Shown: in pieces, positions 35,065-43,772 of the stretch
Position numbering within the stretch: position 1 is the first letter of the stretch
Layout of the letters: every line of letters starts with the position of its first letter
Source: Dyadobacter luteus
GTDB taxonomy: Bacteria > Bacteroidota > Bacteroidia > Cytophagales > Spirosomataceae
Direction: 5' to 3'
DNA length: 64,000 nucleotides
Assembly (NCBI RefSeq): GCF_003383615.1
Contig: NZ_QNUL01000018.1
Coordinates: 62,001 to 126,000, forward strand
Notes under the pieces: model-generated
Database searches by the model: none
What the model saw: the letters and a program-made list of their open reading frames with translations, nothing else
Told to the model about the DNA's origin: nothing
Position numbers and translations under genes: made by a program

Positions 35065-35619
35065 ATGGAGCTTTTTCTTAGTATTTGTCTTGGTTTAGGA
35101 CTCAGCGCCAGTTGTGGTTTCAGGGTATTTCTGCCCATGTTAGCGGCTAATATTGCTGCAATGAATGGCTGGATCAGCCCAGGAGTTAATTTCGAATGGC
35201 TCGCCACCTGGCCCGCTTTTCTGGTTCTGCTTACAGCTACTATTTTTGAAATCGGCGGTTATTACATTCCTTTCATCGACAACCTGCTTGATACCATTGC
35301 TACGCCCGCGGCCGTAATTGCAGGAACTTTACTTACCACATCTTTTGTCGCGATTGAGAATCCGGTATTACACTGGGGACTCGGGCTGATCATCGGAGGA
35401 GGAACGGCGGGGGTTGTTCAGGCTGGTACCGGTTTACTTCGCCTTTTATCCTCTAAAACCACAGCCGGAATCGGTAATCCGGTTGTTTCAACTGCCGAGA
35501 ATGTAGCAGCATTCGGGTTCTCCGGTTTGGCAATTTTTTTACCGTTAATTGCATTCGTGCTGGTAGTTTTACTGATGTTATGGCTTTTGAAAAGGTTGTT
35601 CAGTATGAGGAAGTCGTAA
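35065..35619 (+). CDS. DUF4126 membrane protein
   Basis: A 184-residue protein with about five hydrophobic segments and the DUF4126 opening LGLGLSASCGFRVFLPML, then FIDNLLDTIATPAAVIAGT and the LIIGGGTAGVVQAGTGLLR glycine-rich stretch. Function unknown; the family is widespread. It ends 12 bp before the AraC regulator start but is not obviously linked to the sugar locus. Confidence 0.88.
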   Translation: MELFLSICLGLGLSASCGFRVFLPMLAANIAAMNGWISPGVNFEWLATWPAFLVLLTATIFEIGGYYIPFIDNLLDTIATPAAVIAGTLLTTSFVAIENPVLHWGLGLIIGGGTAGVVQAGTGLLRLLSSKTTAGIGNPVVSTAENVAAFGFSGLAIFLPLIAFVLVVLLMLWLLKRLFSMRKS

Positions 35620-35631
35620 ACTATTGATTAC

Positions 35632-36546
35632 ATGTCGGATGCCATACCTATTCATTCTCTTCCCAAGTCTCCCGGTAAAATTCCCGATTTAAAAATCTAT
35701 CGTTTCAAAAACAGTACTGTTCAAAATCAGGAAATACCTGTTTCTCTGCCCATCACGCCTTTGCCCACCGATGCTCCCCACAGGCATACGTATTACGAAA
35801 TGCTCTTTATTGAGAAAGGACAAGGTTTCCATGAAATCGACTTTTACTCGTATCCTGTTCAGGGTGCCGGACTCCATTTTCTTACCCCCGGACAAGTACA
35901 TCTGCTTCATTTCTCAACGCCTTGTCAAGGCTTTATCGTCGCGTTTTCGGAAGATTTTTATTCATTTTATAACCCTACAGCTGCTTCGCTGGCACAATTC
36001 CCGTTTTTTCAGCCGGGACGCCGTCAGCCCATTGTCGCACTGTCTGACACTGAATGCCATTATTTTCATAATCTTTTAGAGAATATGGTGTCCGATCACC
36101 TGCATGATGAAACCGATCAGGCGATCATTGGCAGGTATCTGGGACTTTTACTACAAAAATGTGGCGTTCTTGCAAAAAAAGAGGCTAAACTGCTCGACTC
36201 ATCATCCCGTTCTGTACCAGAGCTGGTTGGCAGGTTTCAGGAGCTGGTTGAAAAAAACTTTCTTGAAAAACATGAAGTGCAGCAGTATGCTACCACGCTG
36301 TCCGTATCGCCCGACTATCTGAGTAAAATTGTAAAAAAGTGCCTTGGTACATCGTCACAGGAATATATCCTGGACAAATTACTGTTGGAAGCCAAACGTC
36401 TGCTCGTCTTCACCAATCTGAGTAGTAAAGAAATTGCCTACCATATCCATATAGACGACCCTTCTTATTTTGGCAGAATTTTTAAAAGGAAAACCGGACT
36501 TACGCCAAATGAGTACCGCGAAAGAGTTCGGAAAAGTGCCATTTAA
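35632..36546 (+). CDS. AraC-family transcriptional regulator
   Basis: A 304-residue regulator with an N-terminal cupin sensor (HRHTYYEMLFIEKGQGFHEI, then HFLTPGQVHLLHF) and a C-terminal double helix-turn-helix (YATTLSVSPDYLSKIVKKCL; SKEIAYHIHIDDPSYFGRIF; RKTGLTPNEYRE). It probably senses a sugar-related ligand and activates the adjacent same-strand catabolic genes beginning 93 bp downstream. Confidence 0.92.
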   Translation: MSDAIPIHSLPKSPGKIPDLKIYRFKNSTVQNQEIPVSLPITPLPTDAPHRHTYYEMLFIEKGQGFHEIDFYSYPVQGAGLHFLTPGQVHLLHFSTPCQGFIVAFSEDFYSFYNPTAASLAQFPFFQPGRRQPIVALSDTECHYFHNLLENMVSDHLHDETDQAIIGRYLGLLLQKCGVLAKKEAKLLDSSSRSVPELVGRFQELVEKNFLEKHEVQQYATTLSVSPDYLSKIVKKCLGTSSQEYILDKLLLEAKRLLVFTNLSSKEIAYHIHIDDPSYFGRIFKRKTGLTPNEYRERVRKSAI

Positions 36547-36561
36547 TATCAAAAATGTACC

Positions 36562-36592
36562 TTGATGTCCTAAGTTGAGAAAAATATCTTTG
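36562..36592 (+). promoter_or_regulatory. Promoter for the GH88 gene
   Basis: TTG (36562-36564), a 20-bp spacer and TATCTTTG (36585-36592) match the Bacteroidota -33/-7 consensus well. The start site would be near 36598, about 40 nt before the GH88 ATG. The flanking sequence between regulator and promoter is short, so an AraC site would overlap it. Confidence 0.6.
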
Positions 36593-36639
36593 TATTATCC
36601 TAAAATAAAAAGGCTAAATAATACTATTTATTTCAACTC

Positions 36640-38025
36640 ATGCAGATTCGTAACGACCTTACAGCCGCCTCGCTTCAATCAAAGATTGACAAGTTGTGGG
36701 AGCTTTCAGCCGAGAAAATCCGGTTGATCACCAAAGAATACGACAATTCCAAAGGAACACCCGTCTTTACGGTTAATGGTAAGTATACACTGCGCGGCTG
36801 GACAGAATGGACTCAGGGATTTCAGTATGGAGCGGAAGTATTGCAGTACGATGCAACTGGTGAAGAGGAATTCTTGAAAAGTGCCAGAGCCAATACAGTG
36901 AAATACATGGCATCCCATGTGAGCCATTTTGGTGTACACGATCACGGGTTCAATAATGTGAGTACTTACGGAAACCTGGTTCGCCTCATGAATGAAGGAA
37001 GGATTCCTGAGAATGAATGGGAAAGAAATTTTTACGAAGTGGCACTAAAGGTCTCAGGCTCCGTACAGGCTCACCGCTGGACCAATACCAGAGACGGGCA
37101 GGGCTTTATACATTCTTTCAACGGACCTCATTCACTTTTTGTAGATACAATCCGTTCGGTAAGAGCACTCATCGTTTCTCACAAGCTTGGACATAGCCTT
37201 ATGGGCGAAAATGATGTTAAAACCAGCTTGTTGCAAAGAGGAACTTATCACTCTCTGGCGACTGCCAAGTATTCCGTTTTCTATGGTGAAGGCCGAGATA
37301 GCTACGATATATGGGGCAGAACTGCACACGAAAGCGTATTTAATACCAACGATGGTAATTTCCGCTGCCCTAACTCTCAACAAGGTTTCTCCGGATTCAC
37401 TACCTGGACACGCGGCCTTGCCTGGGCAATGCTCGGATTCGCTGAACAACTGGAATCGCTATCAAGTTTTTCAGACGAGGAACTTGCTCCGTTAGGCGGC
37501 CGTGCAGAGCTTGAAAAAACATATCTCAAAGCAGCAAAAGCAACCTGTGATTTCTTTATCGACAATACGACTGCCGACGGAATTCCTTACTGGGACACTG
37601 GCGCTCCGCAAATCCACAAGCTGGGCGATTATACATCCCGCACTTCGGATCCATACAATGAGTTTGAACCGATCGACAGTTCTGCAGCTGCTATAGGTGC
37701 TCAGGGATTACTTCGACTTGGAAAATACCTCAACGATAAAAATAAAGACGGATCGCGCTACTGGCAAGCCGGGCTGACTTCCCTGGACAGTCTTTTTGCT
37801 GAGCCTTATATTTCAACTGATCCTACCCACCAGGGACTCATTCTGCATTCGATTTACCATCAGCCAAACGGGTGGGACAACGTACCCGCAGGACAAAAAA
37901 TAGCAAGCGGGGAATCAAGCATGTGGGGCGACTACCACGCCCGCGAACTCGCGCTCTACCTGCACAGAATCAATAAGGACTTGCCTTACTATACGTATTT
38001 AGGAGCAGTTAAAAATGAAGAGTGA
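36640..38025 (+). CDS. Glycoside hydrolase family 88 (unsaturated glucuronyl hydrolase-like)
   Basis: A 461-residue protein of the (alpha/alpha)6-barrel GH88 family, without a signal peptide. It has VHDHGFNNVSTYGNL (catalytic Asp region), GPHSLFVDTIRSVRA (second conserved Asp), WTRGLAWAMLGFAEQL, DPYNEFEPIDSSAAAIGAQG and GESSMWGDYHARELALYLHR. Such enzymes release unsaturated uronic acids from oligosaccharides made by lyases. Cytoplasmic location fits intracellular breakdown of imported uronides. It is the first structural gene after the AraC regulator. Confidence 0.88.
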   Translation: MQIRNDLTAASLQSKIDKLWELSAEKIRLITKEYDNSKGTPVFTVNGKYTLRGWTEWTQGFQYGAEVLQYDATGEEEFLKSARANTVKYMASHVSHFGVHDHGFNNVSTYGNLVRLMNEGRIPENEWERNFYEVALKVSGSVQAHRWTNTRDGQGFIHSFNGPHSLFVDTIRSVRALIVSHKLGHSLMGENDVKTSLLQRGTYHSLATAKYSVFYGEGRDSYDIWGRTAHESVFNTNDGNFRCPNSQQGFSGFTTWTRGLAWAMLGFAEQLESLSSFSDEELAPLGGRAELEKTYLKAAKATCDFFIDNTTADGIPYWDTGAPQIHKLGDYTSRTSDPYNEFEPIDSSAAAIGAQGLLRLGKYLNDKNKDGSRYWQAGLTSLDSLFAEPYISTDPTHQGLILHSIYHQPNGWDNVPAGQKIASGESSMWGDYHARELALYLHRINKDLPYYTYLGAVKNEE

Positions 38026-38145
38026 AGAATGAAAAGTTCTTATACTCGGATATCAAAGCCTAAGCCGATTTTTAATCGCGACAGCGGCATAATATTAGTC
38101 GCAGAGACGGCATAATCTTAATTCTTAACTGCAACGGCGGCCCGG
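38026..38145. repeat. Degenerate GGCATAAT repeats
   Basis: Three imperfect copies of a roughly 25-35 base unit are seen (GACAGCGGCATAATATTAGT, CAGAGACGGCATAATCTTA, then AACGGCGGCCCGGTCTTA). The stop codon of the GH88 gene lies in a GAAGAGTGAAGAATGAA low-complexity stretch. No gene. Confidence 0.5.
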
Positions 38146-38217
38146 TCTTAATTCTTAATTCTTAATTCTTAATTCTTAATTCTTAATTCTTAATTCTTAA
38201 TTCTTAATTCTTAATTC
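38146..38217. repeat. Heptanucleotide microsatellite (TCTTAAT)10 abutting a start codon
   Basis: Ten perfect copies of TCTTAAT plus two bases, followed by AAAA and the ATG at 38222. All frames through it contain stops, so it is not translated. Copy number changes by slippage would alter the distance between any upstream promoter and the isomerase start, or the leader itself. Confidence 0.93.
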
Positions 38218-38221
38218 AAAA

Positions 38222-39040
38222 ATGTCTCTTTCTCTCGATCGTTGCTGTATTCACACCATTACAACAAAGCTGTGGTCGCTGCCGGAAGCGGTGGAGCATT
38301 ATGCGGCTGCGGGTGTGAAGGGAATCAGCGTATGGCAAAATGCAACCGAAGGTATTGGGCCGCTCCGCTCCGGGGAGATTATCCGCCAGGCCGGACTCGA
38401 AATTGTATCGTATGTACGCGGTGGTTTTTTCCCTCATACCTCTGGTGCCGGACGCGCTCAGGCTATTGATAACAACAAAAAACTATTGGAAGAAGCCGCT
38501 GCACTGGGTGCTCCCATGATCGTACTCGTATGCGGTGCCTCACCGGATCAGTCCATGCAAAAGTCCCGCGAACAGATCAGGGAAGGTATTGAAGCCATAT
38601 TGCCTTTGGCCGAAAAGCTGAATGTAAAACTGGCCATAGAACCCTTGCATCCGATGTATGCAGCAGATCGTTCGGCCATCAACACACTTGCACAAGCCAA
38701 CGACATGGCAGAGTCTTTCAACTCTCCGTTTGTAGGCGTGGCTGTGGATGTATACCATTTGTGGTGGGACGGTGATCTGGAAAAAGAAATCGCACGATGC
38801 GGAGCGCACGGAAATCTATTTGCCTACCATATCTGCGACTGGAAAGTCAACACCATTGATCTGCTCAACGACCGCGGCTTGATGGGTGAAGGCTGTATTG
38901 ATCTTAAAAAAATTCGTGGATGGGTGGAAGCAACCGGCTTCAATGGTTTTTGTGAAGTAGAGATATTCTCAAATATCCACTGGGCCAAAGACCAGCATCT
39001 TTTCCTTAATGAGATTACCACAGCATTTTTAGAGAGCTGA
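38222..39040 (+). CDS. Sugar phosphate isomerase/epimerase (AP endonuclease 2-like TIM barrel)
   Basis: A 272-residue TIM-barrel protein of the xylose-isomerase-like superfamily: GVKGISVWQNATEGIG, IVLVCGASPDQSM, VKLAIEPLHPMYAADRS (metal-binding Glu), FVGVAVDVYHLWWD (Asp/His ligands) and GFCEVEIFSN (Glu). It likely isomerises or epimerises a keto sugar or sugar acid in the locus. Start fixed by the ATG right after the microsatellite. Confidence 0.88.
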   Translation: MSLSLDRCCIHTITTKLWSLPEAVEHYAAAGVKGISVWQNATEGIGPLRSGEIIRQAGLEIVSYVRGGFFPHTSGAGRAQAIDNNKKLLEEAAALGAPMIVLVCGASPDQSMQKSREQIREGIEAILPLAEKLNVKLAIEPLHPMYAADRSAINTLAQANDMAESFNSPFVGVAVDVYHLWWDGDLEKEIARCGAHGNLFAYHICDWKVNTIDLLNDRGLMGEGCIDLKKIRGWVEATGFNGFCEVEIFSNIHWAKDQHLFLNEITTAFLES

Positions 39041-39194
39041 TCGCTCAGAGCTTTGAGCTGTTAGTTTTTCTCGAACAGACTTTCAATTAATAAGTTCACA
39101 TCGCTCTATATAAATTTAGTAACAAGATATTTCTAACCGCTGCATAGCGCTCAAAGCTAACTGCCAATCGCTAACAGCTAATAGCTAAACAAAC

Positions 39195-40340
39195 ATGACA
39201 ACACATACCATTGGCATTATCATGAACGGCGTAACCGGCCGTATGGGTACCAACCAACATTTACTGCGCTCCATCAAGGCGATCATTGAACAGGGTGGCG
39301 TAAAAATCTCCGCCGACGAGGTGATTATGCCGGATCCTATTCTGGTAGGACGTAACGAAAGCAAACTGCAGGCACTTTGTAAGCAATCAGGAGTCCAGAA
39401 GTATACGACTGACCTTGATTCCGTATTAAACGACCCTCAGTATCAGGTTTATTTTGATGCACAGGTAACCGGCCGTCGTGCACCGGCTATCAAAAAAGCA
39501 ATTCTTGCCGGTAAACATATTTACTGCGAAAAGCCTACCGGAACTACCACTGAAGAAGCACTGGAACTGTACGACTTGGCTACAAAGGCCGGCCTGAAGA
39601 ACGGTGTAGTTCAGGATAAACTTTGGTTGCCGGGTATGCTGAAACTAAAGAGACTGATGGAAAATGGGTTCTTCGGAAAAATCCTTTCTGTACGTGGTGA
39701 GTTCGGATATTGGGTATTTGAAGGCCATAGCATTCCTGCCCAACGTCCATCCTGGAACTACCGTAAGGAAGACGATGGTGGTATTATCGTGGATATGCTT
39801 TGTCACTGGCGCTATGTGCTCGATAACCTGTTCGGGAATGTAAAGGCAGTGTCCTGTTTGGGAGCTACTCACATTCCTGAACGTATTGATGAAAATGGCA
39901 AACCGTACAACTGTACTGCCGACGACGCCTGCTACGCCACTTTCGAACTGGAAGGTGATGTAATCGCACAATTCAACTCTTCATGGACAGTACGTGTCCG
40001 TCGCGACGACCTTTTGACATTACAGGTAGACGGAACTCATGGTTCTGCCGTTGCCGGGCTGCGTGACTGCTATATCCAGCACTATGGCAATACGCCAAAG
40101 CCTGTCTGGAATCCTGATATTCCACAGCCTATTCCATTCTTCGAAGGTTGGTCTAAAGTACCGGAGCAGGAAAATTTCGACAACGCATTCAAAGCACAAT
40201 GGGAGCTTTATCTGAAACATATCGTGAAAGACACACCATTCCCATGGGATTTGAAAGCAGGTGCAAGAGGTGTACAACTGGCTGAGAAAGGAATCGAAAG
40301 CTGGGAAAAACGCCAGTGGGTCAATATAGAAGAACTTTAA
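39195..40340 (+). CDS. Gfo/Idh/MocA family oxidoreductase
   Basis: A 381-residue NAD(P)-dependent sugar dehydrogenase-type protein: N-terminal Rossmann fold with an unusual opening [19 protein letters not shown], the family motif [20 protein letters not shown], and a C-terminal substrate domain ([20 protein letters not shown]). The glycine motif is separated from the nucleotide loop by a long segment. Probably oxidises or reduces a sugar derivative in the uronide pathway. Confidence 0.87.
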   Translation: MTTHTIGIIMNGVTGRMGTNQHLLRSIKAIIEQGGVKISADEVIMPDPILVGRNESKLQALCKQSGVQKYTTDLDSVLNDPQYQVYFDAQVTGRRAPAIKKAILAGKHIYCEKPTGTTTEEALELYDLATKAGLKNGVVQDKLWLPGMLKLKRLMENGFFGKILSVRGEFGYWVFEGHSIPAQRPSWNYRKEDDGGIIVDMLCHWRYVLDNLFGNVKAVSCLGATHIPERIDENGKPYNCTADDACYATFELEGDVIAQFNSSWTVRVRRDDLLTLQVDGTHGSAVAGLRDCYIQHYGNTPKPVWNPDIPQPIPFFEGWSKVPEQENFDNAFKAQWELYLKHIVKDTPFPWDLKAGARGVQLAEKGIESWEKRQWVNIEEL

Positions 40341-40347
40341 ACAAAGA

Positions 40348-40405
40348 TTGCCACGGATGCGCAATTGGGCAGCGAATTCAATACTCACTCGTGTTTTCGT
40401 GGCAA
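40348..40405. repeat. Inverted repeat TTGCCACG...CGTGGCAA
   Basis: An 8-bp inverted repeat (40348-40355 and 40398-40405) spans the gap between the dehydrogenase and the SDR. The flanks contain GAATTC-like words. It resembles a common Bacteroidota intergenic hairpin and makes an apparent longer SDR frame starting at 40348 unlikely to be translated. Confidence 0.5.
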
Positions 40406-40419
40406 AAAAATCTTCAACC

Positions 40420-41196
40420 ATGGAAGTAAAAAAAGTAGCACTAATCACAGGCGGCAGCCGTGGTATCGGTTTCGGGATTGCCAAAGCACTGGCAAAAGAA
40501 GGCTATAATCTGGCTATTAATGGTGTACGCGATGAAGCAGGATGTGCAGAGGCGCTGAATGAACTCCGTGAGCTAGGTGCAGAGGTTTTGTATTGCCAGG
40601 GAAGTATTGCCAGCGCAGCAGACCGTGAAACAATTATCGAAAAAGCATATTCAGGTTTCGGAAATATCAATATTCTGGTCAATAATGCAGGTATAGCACC
40701 ACGCGAACGCCTTGACATATTGGAAACAACAGCCGCCAATTACGAAGAAGTAATGAGGACGAATCTGGAAGGCCCATTCTTCCTGACTCAGGCGATTGCC
40801 AAAAAAATGGCGCATACCAAACAGAATAACCATGCTTTTGAAGCGTCCATCGTTTTCGTCACTTCTATTTCTGCGACAGTTGCTTCTATTAACCGTGGGG
40901 AATATTGCATTTCCAAAGCCGGACTTGCTATGACCAATCTACTTTTCGCGGTACGACTGGCGGAATTCAATATTCCTGTTTACGAAGTGAGACCGGGAAT
41001 TATTTCCACCGATATGACTTCCAAAGTGCAGGAAAAATACGACAACCTCTTCCAGAGCGGCATCGCCCTTCAGCCTCGCTGGGGAACTCCGGACGATGTA
41101 GGAAAAGCAGTCGCTTCACTCACAAGAGGAGACTTCCCCTATTCTACCGGACAAGTAATCGGTGTGGATGGAGGAATGTTGATCGACAGGCTATAA
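40420..41196 (+). CDS. Short-chain dehydrogenase/reductase (3-ketoacyl-ACP-reductase-like)
   Basis: A 258-residue SDR with the cofactor motif LITGGSRGIGFGIAKAL, NNAGIAP, the catalytic Ser in VTSISA and Tyr/Lys in GEYCISKAG, and the C-terminal VRPGIISTDMTSK and STGQVIGVDGGM. ATG at 40420 gives the standard beta-strand start MEVKKVALITGG. In this locus it more likely reduces a sugar keto group than a fatty-acid intermediate. Confidence 0.88.
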   Translation: MEVKKVALITGGSRGIGFGIAKALAKEGYNLAINGVRDEAGCAEALNELRELGAEVLYCQGSIASAADRETIIEKAYSGFGNINILVNNAGIAPRERLDILETTAANYEEVMRTNLEGPFFLTQAIAKKMAHTKQNNHAFEASIVFVTSISATVASINRGEYCISKAGLAMTNLLFAVRLAEFNIPVYEVRPGIISTDMTSKVQEKYDNLFQSGIALQPRWGTPDDVGKAVASLTRGDFPYSTGQVIGVDGGMLIDRL

Positions 41197-41198
41197 GC

Positions 41199-41243
41199 GG
41201 CAGTCAGCTGTCGGCCATCGGCGGTCGGCGGTCGAACTTTAAC
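41199..41243. repeat. Second copy of the GGCAGTCAGC intergenic word
   Basis: Begins GGCAGTCAGCTGTCGGCCAT and continues with CGGCGGTCGG repeats, ending CTTTAACC, similar to 19086-19124. It is followed by TTAGCTAAGC and GCTAACAGCTG words that recur at 1957-1964 and 39166-39186. Confidence 0.5.
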
Positions 41244-41365
41244 CTTCGTTAGCTAAGCTATATGCTAACAGCTGTTTGGAATTTGCTTAAAAATGTAATT
41301 CACAGATAAACGAGTCGAGTATGGTGGGCTCTAACGCCCGCCATTAAAACTCTCAGCTAAACCCC

Positions 41366-42607
41366 ATGTCCATAAATTCAGAATCACGTCCGTCGTTGCT
41401 TTCGCAACTTTTACAGGTGCCTGTCATCGTAGCCGCACTGGGTTACCTGGTGGATATGTATGACCTTTTTCTTTTCAGTGTCGTGCGTGTTCCGAGTCTT
41501 AAAGCACTCAATGTTCCCGACGACCAGCTACTCACAGAAGGTATTTCACTCCTCAATTACCAAATGGCAGGTATGCTGATAGGCGGCGTGTTGTGGGGAG
41601 TTATCGCTGATAAAAAAGGACGACTTTCCGTTCTTTTCGGTTCTATTATTATGTATTCGCTGGCCAATATCGGCAACGGTTTCGTCACTTCGCTGGATCA
41701 GTATGCAGTACTGCGCTTTATCGCTGGTGTTGGTCTGGCGGGAGAACTTGGTGCAGGTATCACACTTGTTACGGAAGTACTTCCTAAGGAAATAAGAGGA
41801 TACGGAACTACACTTGTCGCCACATTGGGTGTATTGGGAGCCATCCTTGCTTACTTTGTTGCTGATTTGTTTGCATGGCGGATCTCCTACTTTGTAGGTG
41901 GCGGAATGGGGCTATTGCTGCTGGTGCTTCGTTTCAACGTATTCGAATCAGGAATTTTTGACAAAGTGAAAGAGAAATCGATCGAGAAAGGAAATGTGAT
42001 GATGATCCTGACCAACTGGGCTCGTTTGTCCAAATACCTGATGGCCATTCTGATTGGTTTGCCGATTTGGTTTGTGGTAGGTATTCTGATCACTTTCTCC
42101 CCCGAATTCGGTATTGCAAAAGGTATTGAAGGTATCAATGCAGGAAAGGCAGTCATGCTGGCATTCTCCGGACAGGTTTTTGGCGATATCGTCAGCGGAC
42201 TACTCAGTCAGTATATGAAGAGTCGGAAAAAAGTCATTGGTATTTTTATTCTCCTCTCCCTCGCGATGGTCGTTAGTTACCTGTTAATCCCTATCAAAGA
42301 TCTTTTCTCTTTCTATACGCTCTGCGCTTTACTTGGTTTTTGCAATGGATACTGGACTTTGTTCATCACCATCGCCGCAGAACTTTTCGGAACCAACCTG
42401 CGCGCTACAGTTGCTACTACCGTTCCCAATTTTGTACGTGGAGCGACGATCCCGCTGGCAGCATTGTTTGTGCAGTTCAAGCCTGACTTGGGCGTAATAC
42501 AAAGTGGACTCGTTATAGGCGTGGCAACTAGTGCAGTGGCACTGCTGGCACTCTATTTCATTGAAGAAACCTTTACCAAGGATATGGATTACGTAGAAAA
42601 ACACTGA
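41366..42607 (+). CDS. MFS transporter of the metabolite:H+ symporter type
   Basis: A 413-residue membrane protein with about 12 helices. It has ALGYLVDMYDLFLFSV (Asp in helix 1, typical of organic-acid symporters), WGVIADKKGRLSVLFGS, and the loop VTEVLPKEIRGYGTT. The likely job is uptake of the sugar acid used by the preceding genes, since it closes the AraC-GH88-isomerase-dehydrogenase-SDR run. Confidence 0.88.
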   Translation: MSINSESRPSLLSQLLQVPVIVAALGYLVDMYDLFLFSVVRVPSLKALNVPDDQLLTEGISLLNYQMAGMLIGGVLWGVIADKKGRLSVLFGSIIMYSLANIGNGFVTSLDQYAVLRFIAGVGLAGELGAGITLVTEVLPKEIRGYGTTLVATLGVLGAILAYFVADLFAWRISYFVGGGMGLLLLVLRFNVFESGIFDKVKEKSIEKGNVMMILTNWARLSKYLMAILIGLPIWFVVGILITFSPEFGIAKGIEGINAGKAVMLAFSGQVFGDIVSGLLSQYMKSRKKVIGIFILLSLAMVVSYLLIPIKDLFSFYTLCALLGFCNGYWTLFITIAAELFGTNLRATVATTVPNFVRGATIPLAALFVQFKPDLGVIQSGLVIGVATSAVALLALYFIEETFTKDMDYVEKH

Positions 42608-42634
42608 TCCTTGCCAAAACAGATCATTTTAAAA

Positions 42635-42666
42635 ACAAGACTGCTGATTCAAACCGGCAGTCTTGT
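42635..42666 (+). terminator. Terminator after the MFS gene
   Basis: ACAAGACTGC (42635-42644) pairs perfectly with GCAGTCTTGT (42657-42666), followed by TGTGCTTT. Its presence inside the upstream part of a longer frame shows that the next protein starts later, at 42821. Confidence 0.7.
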
Positions 42667-42716
42667 TGTGCTTTATCCCTTAGGCTTTCCACTCGTCACA
42701 GCGCTTTACCACTCGT

Positions 42717-42737
42717 GTACTTTGTTATGCATAGTAC
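42717..42737 (+). promoter_or_regulatory. Operator-like inverted repeat, copy 1
   Basis: GTACTTTG-N5-CATAGTAC, a 21-bp imperfect palindrome (7 of 8 arm pairs). The same sequence stands at 44135-44155 upstream of the paralogous gene, and in both cases exactly 13 bases separate it from the -7 box. Confidence 0.75.
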
Positions 42738-42750
42738 CTGTTATAGCACT

Positions 42751-42758
42751 TACATTTG
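42751..42758 (+). promoter_or_regulatory. -7 box for first paralogue
   Basis: TACATTTG matches TAnnTTTG. A start near 42765 gives a leader of about 56 nt. Confidence 0.65.
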
Positions 42759-42820
42759 TTATGTCATTAAGACAAACAAACAGCGGCAATGAAGCTGCTA
42801 TCACTAAAAAAGCCATAGCC

Positions 42821-43204
42821 ATGAAAAACTCAATCAAAACCTTCGCCAGCGTAATCGCATTAGTTTCTGTTCTTACTTTCTCTGCACATGCAGAAGACAA
42901 AGAAGCCAAAAAAGCAGCCGGATTCGGTACTGGAATGTTTGTCAATAAAAGTGGTAAAGTGAATGTGATGGTAGACAAAGTGAATGCCGATGCGCACACC
43001 ACGTTACTGGTTACTAACGAAAAAGGTGAGGTAGTTTATCAGGAAACGGTTGGTAAAAAAATTCAAAAATTCGGTCGTGTACTGAATGTGGACCAACTTA
43101 ACTCCGGAACTTATCAGGTAGAAGTGGTGAGCAAAGGTGAAAAGCAAAGCCGCAAGTTTGAGATATCTGAAAAGACTTCAACAAAAACCATCGCGATTAA
43201 CTAA
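42821..43204 (+). CDS. Small secreted protein, paralogue A
   Basis: A 127-residue exported protein with signal peptide (MKNSIKTFASVIALVSVLTF, cleavage near SAHA) and a compact beta-rich body: GFGTGMFVNKSGKVNVMVDK, TTLLVTNEKGEVVYQETVGK and LNSGTYQVEVVSKGEK. The body resembles a C-terminal secretion-type beta-sandwich (T9SS sorting domains share the KGEVVYQ/SGTYxVE pattern) but here it forms the whole protein. A frame from 42611 crosses a terminator and promoter and is rejected. Closely related to 44226-44606. Confidence 0.85.
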   Translation: MKNSIKTFASVIALVSVLTFSAHAEDKEAKKAAGFGTGMFVNKSGKVNVMVDKVNADAHTTLLVTNEKGEVVYQETVGKKIQKFGRVLNVDQLNSGTYQVEVVSKGEKQSRKFEISEKTSTKTIAIN

Positions 43205-43223
43205 AGACCAAAATATATGCAGC

Positions 43224-43251
43224 AAATGGCTCCTGGAAACGGGAGCCATTT
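43224..43251 (+). terminator. Terminator after paralogue A
   Basis: AAATGGCTCCTG and CGGGAGCCATTT form a 12-bp stem with a GAAA tetraloop (43236-43239), followed by TTGTTTT. Confidence 0.9.
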
Positions 43252-43541
43252 TTGTTTTAAGATGATGTATACATAAAATGTCTTTATCTCGTTAGTTACG
43301 GTGCGCTGCACCTTCCCTTTAATTTTACATCATTTATTATCTACCAATATTTCGTCGCGCTGCGACTTGGCCAACCCACATTATCCAGAACAAAAGCTCA
43401 TAGCACCATGATGCATGCAAAAAGAGAATTAGCAGGAGAAAAGTAGTGCTGGAATAAAATACCAAATGTGGCTCACCTCGCCTTTTCTAGTTCCTGCATT
43501 TTTCAGCAGAAATCATTAAATTTGTTTTAAAGCCTGTCATT
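43252..43541. repeat. Intergenic region with GTGC hairpin repeats
   Basis: No gene is seen in this 290-bp stretch (about 337 bp from the paralogue A stop). It contains hairpin GGTGCGCTGCACC (43300-43312) and GTCGCGCTGCGAC (43354-43366); between them the reverse of AAATATTGGTAGA occurs, the arrangement also seen at 44752-44816 in opposite orientation. TAAATTTG (43517-43524) is a likely -7 box for the toxin-antitoxin pair. Confidence 0.65.
43517..43524 (+). promoter_or_regulatory. -7 box for the antitoxin-toxin pair
   Basis: TAAATTTG fits TAnnTTTG, 17 bp before the antitoxin ATG, implying a very short leader. Confidence 0.5.
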
Positions 43542-43772
43542 ATGAACAAACAAGCTATTATCGAGCGTACTATCAAGGCCATTCAGGGACTCCCCGTTGA
43601 AAAGGCTGAAGAAATCTCTGACTTTGCTGATTTCCTCATAAAAAGGCATGAGGAACAATCGTTGATTCAAGGTATCCAAAAACTCACGTCCGCTGCAGCA
43701 TCCTTCCAGTTTTTGCACGAAGAGGAAGAAGTCTATTCGAGTGATGATTTAAAGGAAGTATATAATGGCTAA
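43542..43772 (+). CDS. Antitoxin (DUF2281-like)
   Basis: A 76-residue acidic protein with an N-terminal helix pair KAIQGLPVEKAEEISDFADF and an acidic C-terminal tail that probably wraps the toxin. It overlaps the MazF-type gene by 8 bp and precedes it, the usual antitoxin-first order. No clear DNA-binding domain is visible. Confidence 0.75.
   Translation: MNKQAIIERTIKAIQGLPVEKAEEISDFADFLIKRHEEQSLIQGIQKLTSAAASFQFLHEEEEVYSSDDLKEVYNG

Noticed and set aside
40348-40419. Longer SDR start at 40348
   Set aside because: The extra residues derive from an inverted repeat; the SDR fold begins at the ATG at 40420.
42611-42820. Extended N-terminus of paralogue A
   Set aside because: It would contain a terminator, the operator and the promoter; the signal peptide begins at 42821.
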